Shown in pieces: positions 8,409-16,443 of a DNA stretch of 64,000 bases. The notes below the pieces were generated by a model that worked only from the letters and a program-made list of their open reading frames with translations, was not told the DNA's origin and ran no database searches. Positions within the stretch are counted from its first letter, which is position 1, and every line of letters begins with the position of its first letter. Source of the stretch: Paraburkholderia sp. (GTDB lineage: Bacteria > Pseudomonadota > Gammaproteobacteria > Burkholderiales > Burkholderiaceae). The position numbers were made by a program, and so were the translations under genes. The stretch spans positions 1 through 64,000 of the forward strand of contig SCRN01000028.1 of assembly GCA_004322045.1 (NCBI GenBank), given 5' to 3'.

Positions 8409-9163
8409 CCCGGTCCTGCTATGCCGCGCGGCTCGGCGCTTTCGCTGCATCGCTTGGTGACAGCAATTGCGCTCCGGCCGGCGTGAGCTCGGCCACGAAA
8501 GAGCGTTTGAGCGTTTATCGAAACAACGTGCGGCTCAATCGCATCGCCGCGCTCACCGATGCCTTCATCAATGTCGTTCAGCTCGTCGGTGAGGCGTACT
8601 TCCATGCGCTCGCCCGCGCCTATATCGATCGCACGCCTGCTACGAGCGCCAACCTTCATGAGGACGGCGCCGAGCTCCCCGCCTTCATTCGCAACTTCGA
8701 GCCTGCGGCGGACCTGCCCTACTTGGCGGACGTGGCCGACGTTGATTGGCGGCTGCATCGCGCCTACTTCGCCGACGACGCCGATGCGGTCGATGGCACG
8801 AGACTCGCCGAACTCGGCCCCGAGCAATTCGCGGCGGCCTCACTACGGCTGATTCCATCGGTCGCGCTGGCGCGTTCGAGCCTTTGGCCGATCGCCGACA
8901 TTTTGCGGATGCACGACGGCGGCCCCCCCGCGCAGTTGGACGCTGGAGGCCAATCCGTCTTGGTTTGGAGAGAAGCATTCTCCGTGCGTTGGCAAGCGCT
9001 GGGGACGGCAGAGGCTCAGGCTCTCGGTGCGTTGATGGCTGGCGCCACCATTGAAGCGGCACTCGCCGATACAGGCACCGACGCCAATTCGTTGCTTGCG
9101 CAACTATTCGGTCGTCGGCTCGTTCACGCTATCGAGGTACCTCATCATGAAACGCATATCTAA
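8402..9163 (+). CDS. bufC1: MNIO partner protein (DUF2063/HvfC family)
   Basis: A 253-residue protein with the DUF2063 N-terminal region (SVYRNNVRLNRIAALTDAFINVVQLVGEAYFHALARAYI), as in the HvfC/BufC partners of DUF692 enzymes. In related systems this protein binds the precursor peptide and presents it to the oxidase. Its ATG lies within the end of bufB1 (seven-base overlap) and its last 17 bases overlap bufD1. No membrane segments. The C-terminal half (VWREAFSVRWQALGTAEAQAL) is typical of a PqqD-like recognition module in this family, but that assignment is tentative. Confidence 0.9.
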   Translation: MLTRSCYAARLGAFAASLGDSNCAPAGVSSATKERLSVYRNNVRLNRIAALTDAFINVVQLVGEAYFHALARAYIDRTPATSANLHEDGAELPAFIRNFEPAADLPYLADVADVDWRLHRAYFADDADAVDGTRLAELGPEQFAAASLRLIPSVALARSSLWPIADILRMHDGGPPAQLDAGGQSVLVWREAFSVRWQALGTAEAQALGALMAGATIEAALADTGTDANSLLAQLFGRRLVHAIEVPHHETHI

Positions 9164-9611
9164 CCTGTTTCATCGTCTCGATGACATTGCAGTCGCACTA
9201 CAACCGTTATTCGCGCTAGCGATACGACTTTATTTATTCCGCGTATTTTTCCTGTCGGGCTTAACAAAATTGCGTAGCTGGGATAGCACGCTTTATTTGT
9301 TCTCCAACGAATATCACGTGCCCGTGCTGCCGCCCGCGGTAGCGGCTGTGATGGGCGCCGGCGGCGAATTGATCTTCCCGGTCTTGCTGTTGGTTGGATG
9401 GCAGCCACGCTTCGCGGCTGCAGGCCTTTTCTTCGTCAATCTCGTCGCGGTCCTGTCTTACCCGGGCTTGGAGCCCGTGATGATCAAAGACCACATCCTG
9501 TGGGCGGTCTTGATCGGTTATCTGTTCTTCCATGGAGCCGGGCGCTGGTCGCTTCAAGGCTTTCTTCGTCGAGGGAAGGTCATCGGGCGCGTCCAGCAAA
9601 ACCGTGCTTAA
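9147..9611 (+). CDS. bufD1: DoxX-family membrane protein of the bufferin operon
   Basis: A 154-residue integral membrane protein with about four hydrophobic helices (ALAIRLYLFRVFFLSGLTKL, PAVAAVMGAGGELIFPVLLLV, FAAAGLFFVNLVAVLSY, ILWAVLIGYLFFHGAG). GLTKLRSWDSTLYLFSNEY is the usual DoxX N-terminal signature. The ATG at 9147 is used, since the longer open frame overlaps bufC1 by more than 100 bp. DoxX proteins commonly accompany DUF2282-DUF692-DUF2063 genes; their role there is not known. It is the last gene of the operon, followed by about 175 bp without a gene. Confidence 0.9.
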   Translation: MKRISNLFHRLDDIAVALQPLFALAIRLYLFRVFFLSGLTKLRSWDSTLYLFSNEYHVPVLPPAVAAVMGAGGELIFPVLLLVGWQPRFAAAGLFFVNLVAVLSYPGLEPVMIKDHILWAVLIGYLFFHGAGRWSLQGFLRRGKVIGRVQQNRA

Positions 9612-9787
9612 AGGCAATCTTCGAAAATTGGCCAACCGGTGGCTGCATGGCCCGAGGCCCGTCCGAGTAGCGTTGATGTTCGCTGCGGTCTTTTGCTCGA
9701 TGGCTGGCAACGTCATCGGGCGCGTCGCGAGGCGATTCAACATCTCTCCTTGCGACGAGCCTACTTCATTCGAGAAGAAGAACGGCG

Positions 9788-10147
9788 TCACTCGAAGAGC
9801 GCGGCGACATTTTCCGGCGGGCGGGCGATAACGGCTCGTCCACTGCGGACAACGATCGGCCGTTGCAGCAGGATCGGATGGGCGGCAATCGCCGCGTACA
9901 GTTGATCGTCGGTCAGCGTGGGATCATCGAGGCCCAGCTGTTGATACGGCGCCTCATTGTCGCGAATCATATCTCTGACTGCCCCGCCCAGCATTCCGTG
10001 CAGCGCCTTCAGCGTCTCAACCGACGGCGGCTCTTTCAGATACTCGACCACGGTCACCGGCTCGGCGGCTTGATCGAGCCGTTCCTTGACGAGTTCGCAC
10101 GCGCCACGCGATTTGGAACAACGGGGATTGTGATAGATGGTGATCAT
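9788..10147 (-). CDS. arsC: Arsenate reductase (glutaredoxin-dependent ArsC)
   Basis: A 119-residue thioredoxin-fold protein beginning MITIYHNPRCSKSRG, with catalytic C10 in NPRCSKSR. The arginine-bearing segments that bind arsenate in the glutaredoxin-coupled class are present: MIRDNE, LLQRPIVV and VIARPPE. It reduces arsenate to arsenite in the cytoplasm. The ATG at 10147 is chosen over the much longer open frame, which has no sensible upstream extension. No ars regulator or pump is adjacent, so it may be a stand-alone housekeeping copy; the related Spx/YffB group is less likely because the QRPIVV and ARPPE motifs are intact. Confidence 0.9.
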   Translation of the reverse strand: MITIYHNPRCSKSRGACELVKERLDQAAEPVTVVEYLKEPPSVETLKALHGMLGGAVRDMIRDNEAPYQQLGLDDPTLTDDQLYAAIAAHPILLQRPIVVRSGRAVIARPPENVAALFE

Positions 10148-10474
10148 GATCGATTCGCCTGTTCGCTGAGAGGCCGTCATTTTACGGGCATAGACCCGGC
10201 CATGCTCAGGGGCCGCTGCAGGGCGCAGCATCGGCGTTTGGTTTCGCGAAGCGGTGGCAGGGAGAGGCAGATATCTGGGGCAAAGCCGTAGTTTCGCACC
10301 CGGTTTTCTCGCCCCTGTTCGGGTGGGGAAGACGCATGCGTCGCGACGAGGATGGCGGCATCGATCGTCGATTGTTTGGCTCGGCCCACCGCTGTACCTT
10401 TGTTGCCCGCACTCGCGGCATTCGCATGTGCCTCCTATGCCACCCGGCCCAGCGGCGGGCAACGGCGCGCGGCA

Positions 10475-10490
10475 GTTTATGCGCATAAAC
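10475..10490. promoter_or_regulatory. parS-like site 1
   Basis: The perfect 16-bp palindrome GTTTATGCGCATAAAC. The same sequence has been reported as the centromere of a secondary Burkholderia chromosome. It lies about 700 bp upstream of parA and is presumably bound by the adjacent ParB. Confidence 0.88.
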
Positions 10491-11069
10491 CGGCGGGTAT
10501 GCGGGCGGCGGCAACCGAGAGCGGCCTTTGGCCCGATAGGCCGAGTCGCCGCGTGGACCGTCGAGTGGCTGGTAGTCGCTCGGGTCTACCGAATCGGGCG
10601 CACCCCGGACGGGTCGACGCCCGGTTGAACGTGCCGCTCCCATTTGGTGCCGCGATGCCGCGTTACCGAACGGCTGGTTACACCGAGCGCTCTCGGCGCG
10701 AGCAGCGCTGTTCACCTTCGCCATTCCATCTATGGCAACGGCCTCGCAAATTTACCGGCGTATCCAGAGGCCTCTCCGCGGAAAGTGGCGCCTCTCCCGT
10801 ACTAGCAGACACGTCATCGACAACCCTGACCACGCATTCGAAAATCTACTAGTCCGCAGCCCCCAAGCGAAGAAGAAACGCCCCGATGGGTGATGCGCCG
10901 GAGCCCATCGCCGAATGCCGCGTCTCTCAACCTATGTGCTCTTGCAAATCGATAAGCCCTTCCGTCAAGCATCCCACGGTCATCCAATCAAACAACACCA
11001 CCTCATGGCAGCGACAGCTTTCGCGACCAAGGGCCGAACCGCACCGATCCCGCTCGCCCCATCCACCCG

Positions 11070-11085
11070 CTTTATGCGCATAAAC
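11070..11085. promoter_or_regulatory. parS-like site 2
   Basis: CTTTATGCGCATAAAC: the 14-bp core TTTATGCGCATAAA is perfect and the outer base pair is unmatched. It lies just upstream of parA, so ParB binding here could also repress the operon. Confidence 0.87.
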
Positions 11086-11184
11086 CTTATCCGAATGGCC
11101 AAATCGTGGCGTGCCAACGACGAAAACATTGAATTTCGAAATTTACAAGGTAGAATTCGTCGATCTGTTAAGGAGCTAAAAAAA

Positions 11185-11847
11185 TTGGCAGCCGAAATCG
11201 TCGCGGTAACTCAACAGAAGGGCGGGGTGGGCAAAAGCACCATCGCGATGCATCTAGGCGCGGCTTTTCATGAAAAGGGCAAACGCGTCCTCGTGGTCGA
11301 CGCCGATGGGCAGAATACGTTGGTCCACTGGGCCAGCGCCTCCGCAGACGGCGATTCAGGTATTCCTTTTCCGGTCGTCAACCTTTCCGAAGCCGGCGGC
11401 CAAATTCACCGCGAGATCAAAAAATTCATCGGTGACTACGACGTGATCGTGGTTGACTGTCCGCCTTCCATTACAGAAAAAGTCTCGGGTGTTGTTCTCT
11501 TGGCGGCTTCTGTCGCCGTGATCCCCACCTCGTCATCTCCCGCAGACTATTGGTCAAGCGTTGGCCTGGTGAAACTCGTGCAACAGGCCCAAGTAATGAA
11601 CGAGGACCTTCGTGCCGTCTTCTTGCTTAACAAGACGGAAGAGAAGCGCATGCTGACCCGCGAACTCAAACGTGCGCTCGAGGACCTCGGGTTCCCGCTC
11701 CTCAAAACACAGATTCCGACGCGAGAAGCGTACAAGCAGGCAATGGCGCTCGGTCAAACCGTACTGCAAATGAATGACCGAGGCGCAAAGCTCGCCGCGG
11801 CCGAGATTCGAGCGTGCGCGGCCGAAATCGCCTCGATGCTCCCCTGA
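11185..11847 (+). CDS. parA: ParA-family partition ATPase
   Basis: A 220-residue deviant Walker ATPase. The start is the TTG at 11185, preceded by AAGGAG at a good distance, giving the usual beginning AAEIVAVTQQKGGVGKST. The longer frame from 10915 would run through a parS site and is unlikely. KGGVGKST is the deviant Walker A with its signature lysine; VVDADGQNT carries Walker A' and DVIVVDCPP is Walker B. ParA forms ATP-dependent gradients on the nucleoid that pull ParB-parS complexes and so segregates this replicon. Immediately followed by a parS-like site and parB, with the rep gene beyond. No N-terminal helix-turn-helix, so it is the short type of ParA. Confidence 0.93.
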   Translation: MAAEIVAVTQQKGGVGKSTIAMHLGAAFHEKGKRVLVVDADGQNTLVHWASASADGDSGIPFPVVNLSEAGGQIHREIKKFIGDYDVIVVDCPPSITEKVSGVVLLAASVAVIPTSSSPADYWSSVGLVKLVQQAQVMNEDLRAVFLLNKTEEKRMLTRELKRALEDLGFPLLKTQIPTREAYKQAMALGQTVLQMNDRGAKLAAAEIRACAAEIASMLP

Positions 11848-11863
11848 CTTTATGCGCATAAAG
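11848..11863. promoter_or_regulatory. parS-like site 3 between parA and parB
   Basis: CTTTATGCGCATAAAG, a perfect 16-bp palindrome that overlaps the parA stop and lies just before the parB start. The core is identical to sites 1 and 2 with a different outermost pair. Confidence 0.87.
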
Positions 11864-11871
11864 GACCCTCA

Positions 11872-12933
11872 ATGAAACCCTCCCAGTTGGCAAAAGGCTT
11901 CCAGGCGCGCCCCGATACCACTAGCAGCGAGAAGCGCACGGCCCTCGATCGGCTCAACGCGATAGACGACATCGTGCAGGGTGACGGGAAGGCGTCGGTC
12001 AAGGCCGCGTCAGCGCGAGGTGAGGCGGTTCTTCATTCCGTCACGTCGCCGACGGACGCGCACCATGCCAACGAATCGAACGACTATCGCGCATGGCGCC
12101 TGTCGAACAGCTACAACCCCGGGCAGGTGATCGACCTCGATTTGCGGGCCATCAAGCCCAGCCCGTTCAATCCACGCCACTTTTATCTAAAGGCGTCGAT
12201 TGCCGAACTGGCAGTCAACCTCGCAAAGCAGGGCCAGCAACAAGCCATTCACGTCATTCCCGATTACGGCAATCCGGGGTCGTACTTTGTCAGTGATGGC
12301 GGCCGGCGCGTGCGCGCGTTGAAGGAAGCGAATAAGGAGACCGTGAAGGCGGTCGTGGTCGATCTTCCCGTCGGAATTGAAAGCTATAAGCTAGGTTACG
12401 ACCTCAACGTTCAACGTGATTCCCAAACCGTGTTTGATAACGCGATCGTCTGGCGGCGATTCCTGGACGAAAAGCACTTCCAAAGTCAAAAGGAATTGGC
12501 CGAGCACTTGGGGCTCGACGAATCGACAGTGGCCGTGGCGCTCTCGCTTGCCAAGCTTCCGGAATCGATCATGCAGGAGATGGTCGCGCGTCCCGATCGC
12601 TTCGGTTCAAACATGGCATATCAGGTAGGCCGCTATTACTCGGCTCGTGGAGTCGAGGCGACGTTGCGCCTGATCAACCGCATCGCTGCGGACGATTTGA
12701 GCACACGGCAAGTCGCCGATATCGTCAAGGGTCGTGCGAATTCGCAGGACGACGTCAAGCCAGCCATGCGCCAACGCTACGCCCAACGAATGGAGATCAA
12801 ACTCGAGGGTGTGGCGGTGGGAGATCTCAAATCCTACGGCGACGATCGGCTCGAGTTGCGACTGCGCGGTTTGTCCCGCGATAAGCGCGATGAGATTCTG
12901 CGACGGATCGAACAAATACTGCAATCGAGCTGA
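11872..12933 (+). CDS. parB: ParB-family partition protein
   Basis: A 353-residue ParB/Spo0J-type protein. Residues about 80-185 form the ParB/Srx nucleotide-binding domain: VIDLDLRAIKPSPFNPR, then SDGGRRVRAL, which corresponds to the GERRxRA motif that binds CTP. A helix-turn-helix follows (SQKELAEHLGLDESTVAVALSLAKLP) and would read the parS palindrome. The C-terminal part is charged and probably mediates dimerisation. It begins nine bases after parS-like site 3, so ParB loading next to its own start is likely. With parA it forms the partition operon of a secondary chromosome or megaplasmid. The acidic residue usual at the second position of the CTP motif is replaced (GGRR), a tolerated variation. 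Confidence 0.94.
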   Translation: MKPSQLAKGFQARPDTTSSEKRTALDRLNAIDDIVQGDGKASVKAASARGEAVLHSVTSPTDAHHANESNDYRAWRLSNSYNPGQVIDLDLRAIKPSPFNPRHFYLKASIAELAVNLAKQGQQQAIHVIPDYGNPGSYFVSDGGRRVRALKEANKETVKAVVVDLPVGIESYKLGYDLNVQRDSQTVFDNAIVWRRFLDEKHFQSQKELAEHLGLDESTVAVALSLAKLPESIMQEMVARPDRFGSNMAYQVGRYYSARGVEATLRLINRIAADDLSTRQVADIVKGRANSQDDVKPAMRQRYAQRMEIKLEGVAVGDLKSYGDDRLELRLRGLSRDKRDEILRRIEQILQSS

Positions 12934-13250
12934 CCTTCTGCCATAGGACGAGCACACCGGTGTGACCGTGTTCGCCGGCATATGCATGTCGGCACGCGCG
13001 TCACCTTCACCCTGTGGCAACGCGGCGCGATGCCACCGCATAGCGGAGGCACGGCAGCGCATTGCTGAGCAAGCCCGCGCCGCCGCACACTCGCAAGGTC
13101 GCCTACGCACGGCGCGAGCGGCAGCACGCGCGATCATCATCGCGCTGCAGCAACGCCGATACTACCGAATGGAAATCGAGGCGCCGGGCGACGAAAAAGC
13201 GTCGGCCAAGCGCGGAGAACCGAGCGCCGTCTTCTCGGGCAAAGCGCCTC
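12934..13250. other. Intergenic region between convergent parB and rep
   Basis: About 317 bp. A small open frame (from about 12962 or 12986) crosses it and runs into the 3' end of rep, but its composition (arginine and alanine runs, IAEARQRIAEQARAAA) and lack of a ribosome site make it doubtful. No strong terminator hairpin with a T-run was seen. Confidence 0.35.
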
Positions 13251-14609
13251 TCAGGCCGCCCGCGAATGGCTCAGTGTGAAAGCGAGCAGATCGCCGTCGG
13301 TGGGTTCGCCCCACGTTTTGCGTGCCAGCCAGTCGAAGAAAGCCGTCTCGCCAAGCTTGGAACTCAGGCCGCGACGCCGCCAGTCCTCACGTAGGTGAGA
13401 ACCCAGTTGCGGCAGCATATCCTCTTCGAACGATTGCCTTGCGAGTTCCTGTTCCGACTCACCTTGCTCTTCGTAAAGCGAACGCGCCTCTTTCCGACGG
13501 TACGCGGCGTATTCGTCCAGCAACCGCGCTTTGAGCTCGTCGGCCGGTACGGTGCCCGACAGCCCCTTGACCGTCCCGCTAGGCGGCTGCTCGACCAAGT
13601 CCACGGGCGGAGCATAGCCTTTCTTGAGCGCGTCCTTGAAGAGGGCAGGCGCGCTGCGAACGGGTGGCAGCGAGGCGCTGCGCATGCGCTGCTCTGTCAT
13701 TTGCAACGCAGCGCGGATGCGGTTTTCCTCGCTATCGGCGTAAAGGCTTTGTGCCTCCTTCAGCGGGATTCCGATCTTGACCATCCGGTCGATCAGGGTG
13801 CTATCGAAGACGTTCGGATGCTCGTCCAACGCCAGCATCGGCTGTTTGCGTTCGGTCACGCGGAATTGAATTTCCGCGACGCGCCGGCCTTCGCGGTGCT
13901 CGATGAGTTCCACGAAGATGTTGGTCACCGCATTCACTTCCGCGATGGCAGGCCGCAGATAGTCACGCTTGAAATACTTGTATTCGCGCTTTGCCTCGTC
14001 GCCCGCCTCGGTGTCCGGCGTGCCGGATAGGATCGGCCGCCACCACGCCCACGACTCGCGCATCGTCAGATGACTGGGATTGGTCAGATAACGCACGCAG
14101 ATCTCGTACAACGCCAGCCCCGCGCTGCTGCGCAGTTGACTCTGAAACTGCAAGCTCAGGCGCGCGTACTGGACGGGGTCGAGCAGCTTTTTCTTGATCT
14201 TCGGCGCAAACGAGAACTCCACCCAAACCCGCCGCGTGGCGGGATCTTCAAGAATTTCGGCATCGGCGATCAATGTCGAGATGCCCCATTTGCGGCCGGG
14301 CTTTTGGCTCGAAGTGCCTTGGCTCCACTCGACTTGCACAGACACCATCCGCCGCAGGTGCTCTTTCACGAGGGCGGTATCGTTGGAATCGAAAGCCGAA
14401 TTGGCAACGATGTCCGAGAGCAAGGCACGGTAGGTGTCGCCGGATTCATCCGCCTGCTGCGCAACGGCCAGCAACACGTTGAACAACTTTCGGGTAAGGA
14501 GCGTGATCTTGCCGCTCTTGGGCTGAATCGCGATCGCTTCGACGGCCTTTCGCAACTCAGCGGAGCTTGGACTCACCACATCGGTTTTCTTCGCGCGCTT
14601 CGTTGCCAT
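13251..14609 (-). CDS. Replication initiator protein (Rep_3 superfamily)
   Basis: A 452-residue initiator with the tandem winged-helix layout of the Rep_3 family. The first winged helix covers about residues 20-150 (SGKITLLTRKLFNVLLAVAQQ at its start), and the motif GLALYEICVRYL corresponds to the family's RLYELL signature before the second winged helix. The C-terminal 150 residues are charged and less conserved. Such proteins bind direct repeats to open the origin. An array of direct 18-bp repeats begins 119 bp upstream of its ATG. The gene is convergent with parA-parB, the usual arrangement on Burkholderia secondary chromosomes. The first repeats may also serve for autorepression (inference). 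Confidence 0.88.
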   Translation of the reverse strand: MATKRAKKTDVVSPSSAELRKAVEAIAIQPKSGKITLLTRKLFNVLLAVAQQADESGDTYRALLSDIVANSAFDSNDTALVKEHLRRMVSVQVEWSQGTSSQKPGRKWGISTLIADAEILEDPATRRVWVEFSFAPKIKKKLLDPVQYARLSLQFQSQLRSSAGLALYEICVRYLTNPSHLTMRESWAWWRPILSGTPDTEAGDEAKREYKYFKRDYLRPAIAEVNAVTNIFVELIEHREGRRVAEIQFRVTERKQPMLALDEHPNVFDSTLIDRMVKIGIPLKEAQSLYADSEENRIRAALQMTEQRMRSASLPPVRSAPALFKDALKKGYAPPVDLVEQPPSGTVKGLSGTVPADELKARLLDEYAAYRRKEARSLYEEQGESEQELARQSFEEDMLPQLGSHLREDWRRRGLSSKLGETAFFDWLARKTWGEPTDGDLLAFTLSHSRAA

Positions 14610-14727
14610 GCGTCGGTCGTGAAGGAAATTTTCCGACAGGATACAGAGTGCGGTGATGGGCGTCTACAACCACGCTCTCACCCTTGCCGGTGAAAAGCGG
14701 TTCTCGACGGCGACTCACCTCGCTACG

Positions 14728-16065
14728 CTCCCGTAAGGCCTCACCGATGTCCAAACGCGGCGCGCGCTTCGTTTCTTTGCCGGATCGGCGTCCACACGAA
14801 ATGCGCTCTTTGGCCGCTTGCCGGGTAGCGTCGACGACCGCTCCTGTATCGGCTCACCAAGCCGATTGTCGCAATTTCGCGACGTGGATTCCGCGGGCAA
14901 CACACCATCGTCGGCGCCCCTCCCTGCATAGCGTGCACGGGCTACTTGTGCGACGCACCGTTCGGACTAATGGGTTCGTCGGGCCCCGAACCCGCGTCGA
15001 CAAGCTGGCCCCCGCGCCGGAGATCCCGGCACGCCGAAGGGCACCAATGGAAGGCATCGCGCGACCGATCCCGAATAAGCTCACCTTGCACCTAGACGGA
15101 AGCCCATGCGCTTGCCGATTGCGTGGCGTGCCCCGCGCCGCCGAGCGGCAATCAAGTCCCGAAAATGCTCACCTAAGAGGGATAACGGCGGGATAACGGG
15201 CCGTCCAAACCAGGCGACGCATTCGCCGGCTGCTACTCCCGTAAAACCTCACCTGAGCCGGAACAGAGAGATATTTCCTAAGCAGATCCGATACTTAGCG
15301 TCGCCACTGGTTGCTTTGCACGAAGCGTGCGAAGCTCCCGTAAGGCCTCACCTCATTCCCGAACGCGCAATTCGCCGACGCGCGCACACGCGAGTCCACC
15401 CAGCCCCCGCAAACACTCACCTTTGACGGATTCCAATGGATCCAGAGCTATCTCACCACGCAGTTCTAGCGTACGTTTCGCGGGAAGTGGCGACTAACTT
15501 CGCCGACAGCCGGAATTCGGCGGAATATTGCGATCCCGAAAAACCTCACCACAGCGAGAGGTGGAACATCGATTTCACTGAGGCCACGAGCGGCAATTGC
15601 GGCTCCCGCAAAGCCTCACCTCAAGGCGGTTTCGAGGGCAGCGATGGGCGGGGGCTCGTGACGATCCCCGCGCCCAACCGTGCCAGGTCCCGAGAAAGCT
15701 CACCTTTGGGCCTCGCATGCGGCAGAAAGGCCGGGTTTTCCCGGAAAGGCTCACTTATCGAGCGCGATTTGTCCCGCAGCGTCTCACCCACCCCCTGTCG
15801 GACGCGAAAACGGCGGTGGATTTTGCCGTTTTGACAGGACCCGAAAAGTCTCACCTTTGCTCGATTGGGCGAGTTGCATCCCTCACCAGCCCGCCTAGCT
15901 CACAGGCTCGAGCTTTCCCGCAAAACCTCACTGCTCCGATTGCAAGCAGGACGGCGTCCCCCTGAATCCCCTCACATTGCCTCCTGCTCCGGCTCACTCA
16001 CCTCCCCGAACCTCATCACGGATAGCTCCCGTCCCGGCTCACCTTGCCTCCCGCAAAGCCTCACT
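14728..16065 (+). repeat. Iteron array, about 18 direct copies of an 18-bp repeat
   Basis: All copies read CTCCCGNAANNNCTCACC, or close to it, on the plus strand. Starts: 14728, 14841, 15068, 15156, 15236, 15335, 15404, 15533, 15603, 15687, 15738, 15771, 15838, 15915, 15959, 15981, 16026 and 16048. Those at 14728, 15236, 15335 and 15603 match fully; most others have one or two changes, often at the first base; 14841, 15738, 15959, 15981 and 16026 are weaker. Spacing is irregular (22 to 227 bp), with several gaps near multiples of 11 (22, 33, 44, 77, 88, 99). Many copies continue with TT or TTT. Binding by the adjacent Rep protein is inferred from family knowledge. Confidence 0.9.
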
Positions 16066-16208
16066 GAACCGCCTCGAAAGCCTTTGCTGGTAAGGGTTTG
16101 CCGTGGCGTTAACGTTTTTAACAAGGGTTCAAGGGTGTTTACTTCAATGACTCTCAAGACAATGCTTGTGAGCCTCGAGACAAACGGCGCTCTAAAAACG
16201 GTTTCGTC

Positions 16209-16295
16209 CCGTGAAACACGGCTTGGTAAAGGCCAAGACCGGTAATTCAAAGAGAAATCAACCACTTATACGCGATTCCTCGCTTTGTTTCACGG
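16209..16295. repeat. 10-bp inverted repeat in the origin region
   Basis: Arms CCGTGAAACA (16209-16218) and TGTTTCACGG (16286-16295) are exact reverse complements with 67 bases between. Each arm contains one half of the chromosome-1-type parS (TGTTTCACG / CGTGAAACA). It could bind KfrA, a chromosomal ParB or another factor; this is speculative. Confidence 0.5.
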
Positions 16296-16443
16296 AATGT
16301 CATCCCCGGGACACTCCCAACAGCATAGCTAAGCTACGGATCCAGGCTGACTTGCATAGAAATCCCTGGCGTCATCAAAATCGTACTATGCAACACGTGT
16401 TCCGTTATTATTGCTACATTTTAGACCCTGACGAGCTGGCAGA

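Larger units (their letters stand above)
10148..11184. other. Intergenic region upstream of parA carrying parS-like sites
   Basis: About 1 kb without a convincing gene; the open frames across it are shadows in GC-rich DNA. It contains two parS-like palindromes (separate entries). From about 10830 towards parA the base composition becomes more even, consistent with a promoter. A partial palindrome near 11130 (AATTTCGAAATTT) directly precedes the parA ribosome site and could be an autoregulatory element. Confidence 0.5.
14610..16443. other. Probable replication origin region of the secondary replicon
   Basis: A 1.8-kb non-coding stretch between the divergent rep and kfrA-like genes. It contains about eighteen direct 18-bp iterons (14728-16065) followed by a segment (about 16085-16440) with the lowest GC content of the neighbourhood (GTTAACGTTTTTAACAAGG and similar), a plausible unwinding element. 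No perfect DnaA box was seen here. Two 10-bp arms, CCGTGAAACA (16209-16218) and TGTTTCACGG (16286-16295), form an inverted repeat; a palindrome AACACGTGTT lies at 16392-16401, about 45 bp before kfrA. Open frames across the array are judged spurious. Confidence 0.75.

Noticed and set aside
10206-10724. Long minus-strand frame upstream of arsC and overlapping parS-like site 1
   Set aside because: Composition is that of GC-rich shadow frames, with no domain or start signal.
12962-13279. Small open frame between parB and rep
   Set aside because: No ribosome site, no recognisable domain, arginine/alanine-rich composition, and it runs into the 3' end of rep.
13388-13406. GGTGAGAACCCAGTTGCG within rep
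   Set aside because: Only the CTCACC half matches the iteron; the CTCCCG half does not.
14684-16245. Several open frames across the origin array
   Set aside because: They cross the direct repeats, have no ribosome sites and encode repetitive low-quality peptides produced by the iterons.
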